Of a DNA stretch of 6,740 nucleotides, positions 6,489 through 6,740 are shown one piece after another; position 1 is the first letter of the stretch; every line of letters begins with the position of its first letter. Location: positions 1 to 6,740 of the forward strand of contig JAAYHO010000441.1 of assembly GCA_012735335.1 (NCBI GenBank), given 5' to 3'. The position numbers and the translations under genes are program-made. The DNA is from Gammaproteobacteria bacterium. Its GTDB lineage: Bacteria > Pseudomonadota > Gammaproteobacteria > Pseudomonadales > Pseudomonadaceae. The notes below the pieces were generated by a model, which was given only the letters and a program-made list of their open reading frames with translations, ran no database searches and was not told the origin of the DNA.

Positions 6489-6512
6489 TTTCTTTTCTTT
6501 CCTCCCTTTTTT
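6489..6512 (+). terminator. pyrimidine tract after tRNA-Leu, possible termination region
   Basis: There are 24 consecutive pyrimidines on the plus strand, ending in six T. No separate hairpin precedes them, though the folded tRNA itself lies 11 bases upstream. They may serve to end the tRNA transcript. The composition differs sharply from the GC-rich DNA to the left. Confidence 0.35.
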
Positions 6513-6515
6513 GCT

Positions 6516-6544
6516 TGGTCCGCAATGACAGCGCTGGTCCGCAA
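6516..6544. repeat. two direct repeats TGGTCCGCAA next to the tRNA-Leu 3' end
   Basis: TGGTCCGCAA occurs at 6516-6525 and again at 6535-6544, 19 bases apart from start to start, in the short gap between the tRNA and the recombinase remnant. Short direct repeats beside a core site are typical of arm-type binding sites for integrase or excisionase, but this identity is inferred. Confidence 0.5.
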
Positions 6545-6546
6545 CT

Positions 6547-6657
6547 CTATTTTGTGGGCGTGATTTTCTTGCCCTTGCGATTGCGCACATAGTGCTCGGT
6601 CATGGTTACCGTCGTGTGCCCAAGTTGATCTCCGCTGCACACCTCCGTCGAGGTATC
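6547..6657 (-). pseudogene. C-terminal remnant of a tyrosine recombinase (integrase)
   Basis: On the minus strand, the frame ending at TAG (6547-6549) reads DQLGHTTVTMTEHYVRNR and then KGKKITPTK before the stop. This has the LGH motif followed nine residues after the His by Tyr (codon at 6589-6591), exactly the spacing of the last catalytic box of phage-type tyrosine recombinases, with the basic tail usual for island integrases. The frame meets a stop at 6658-6660, and the residues before DQLGH (DTSTEVCSG) do not continue the family pattern, so only about 27-30 residues of the gene survive. It would have read toward the tRNA, a common layout for integrases using a tRNA 3' end as attachment site. 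The true break lies near 6631-6660. A frameshifted copy extending to the right cannot be excluded, but no recombinase-like residues are seen in the other frames. Confidence 0.75.
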
Positions 6658-6688
6658 TCATGCCCAGTCCGGGGATACGGCCAGAGAG

Positions 6689-6716
6689 TTGACGTGCGTA
6701 TCCTTGTGGATACAAT
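6689..6716 (+). promoter_or_regulatory. strong sigma-70-like promoter facing right
   Basis: TTGACG (6689-6694, 5 of 6) and TACAAT (6711-6716, 5 of 6) are separated by 16 bases, the best promoter match in the window. A perfect inverted repeat GTATCC-TTGT-GGATAC (6698-6713) overlaps the spacer and the -10 box and looks like an operator. Transcription would start at about 6722-6724, on or next to the ATG at 6723. Confidence 0.65.
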
Positions 6717-6722
6717 GTAGGC

Positions 6723-6740
6723 ATGGCTTATATCATCGAG
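6723..6740 (+). CDS. start of a gene running off the right edge
   Basis: ATG at 6723 opens a frame MAYIIE that continues out of the window. No Shine-Dalgarno is present in the preceding GTAGGC, but the strong promoter at 6689-6716 would begin the message at the ATG itself, pointing to a leaderless or nearly leaderless transcript. The short N-terminus resembles that of some tyrosine integrases (MAYI followed by a charged stretch), which would suit a position beside a tRNA and an older integrase remnant. Six codons cannot establish this, and a regulator is equally possible. Confidence 0.4.

Noticed and set aside
6422..6724. 100-residue minus-strand ORF containing GAGVEPARR
   Set aside because: Its end is the antisense translation of tRNA-Leu, and it overlaps the integrase remnant in another frame; only the LGH...Y frame shows family features.

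Overview
The window looks like a chromosomal stretch from a GC-rich gammaproteobacterium, most likely a member of the Pseudomonadaceae (Pseudomonas or Halopseudomonas type). The basis is the GC-rich coding sequence, the gene families, the strong Shine-Dalgarno starts and an intergenic REP-like repeat of a kind scattered in such genomes. The genus is an inference, because no marker gene is present.

Left part (1-1061): the 3' part of a DUF3429 inner-membrane protein gene runs in from the left edge. It is followed by four REP-like units in alternating orientation (478-693). Then comes yjdM (formerly phnA), a zinc-ribbon protein on the minus strand, with a fairly convincing promoter and a leader hairpin.

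Centre (1062-5509): a 400-base AT-richer divergent control region precedes a two-gene plus-strand operon. This encodes a 13-TM-class sodium:solute symporter (SSS) and, after a hairpin, a 43-residue membrane protein that fits the small subunits paired with such symporters. This small gene is easily missed by gene callers. The operon meets a minus-strand FUSC-family efflux-type membrane protein gene head-on: the two stop codons abut as TGATCA with no spacer, and the only terminator-like hairpin lies inside the end of the FUSC reading frame. The start of the FUSC gene is best placed at base 5509, where it has a perfect ribosome-binding site.

Right part (5510-6740): a 183-residue membrane-anchored helical protein of unknown function is followed by an intact tRNA-Leu(UAA) gene. 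About 70 bases past the tRNA lies the C-terminal tail of a tyrosine recombinase on the minus strand (catalytic Tyr visible), cut off from the rest of its gene. At the very edge a strong sigma-70-like promoter fires rightward, directly at the ATG of a new gene, with almost no leader. The DNA after the tRNA differs in composition from the rest. Together this looks like the edge of a genomic island or of successive integrations at a tRNA-Leu site. This is the part of the window most worth extending; the rest is ordinary core genome with a few regulatory points of interest.
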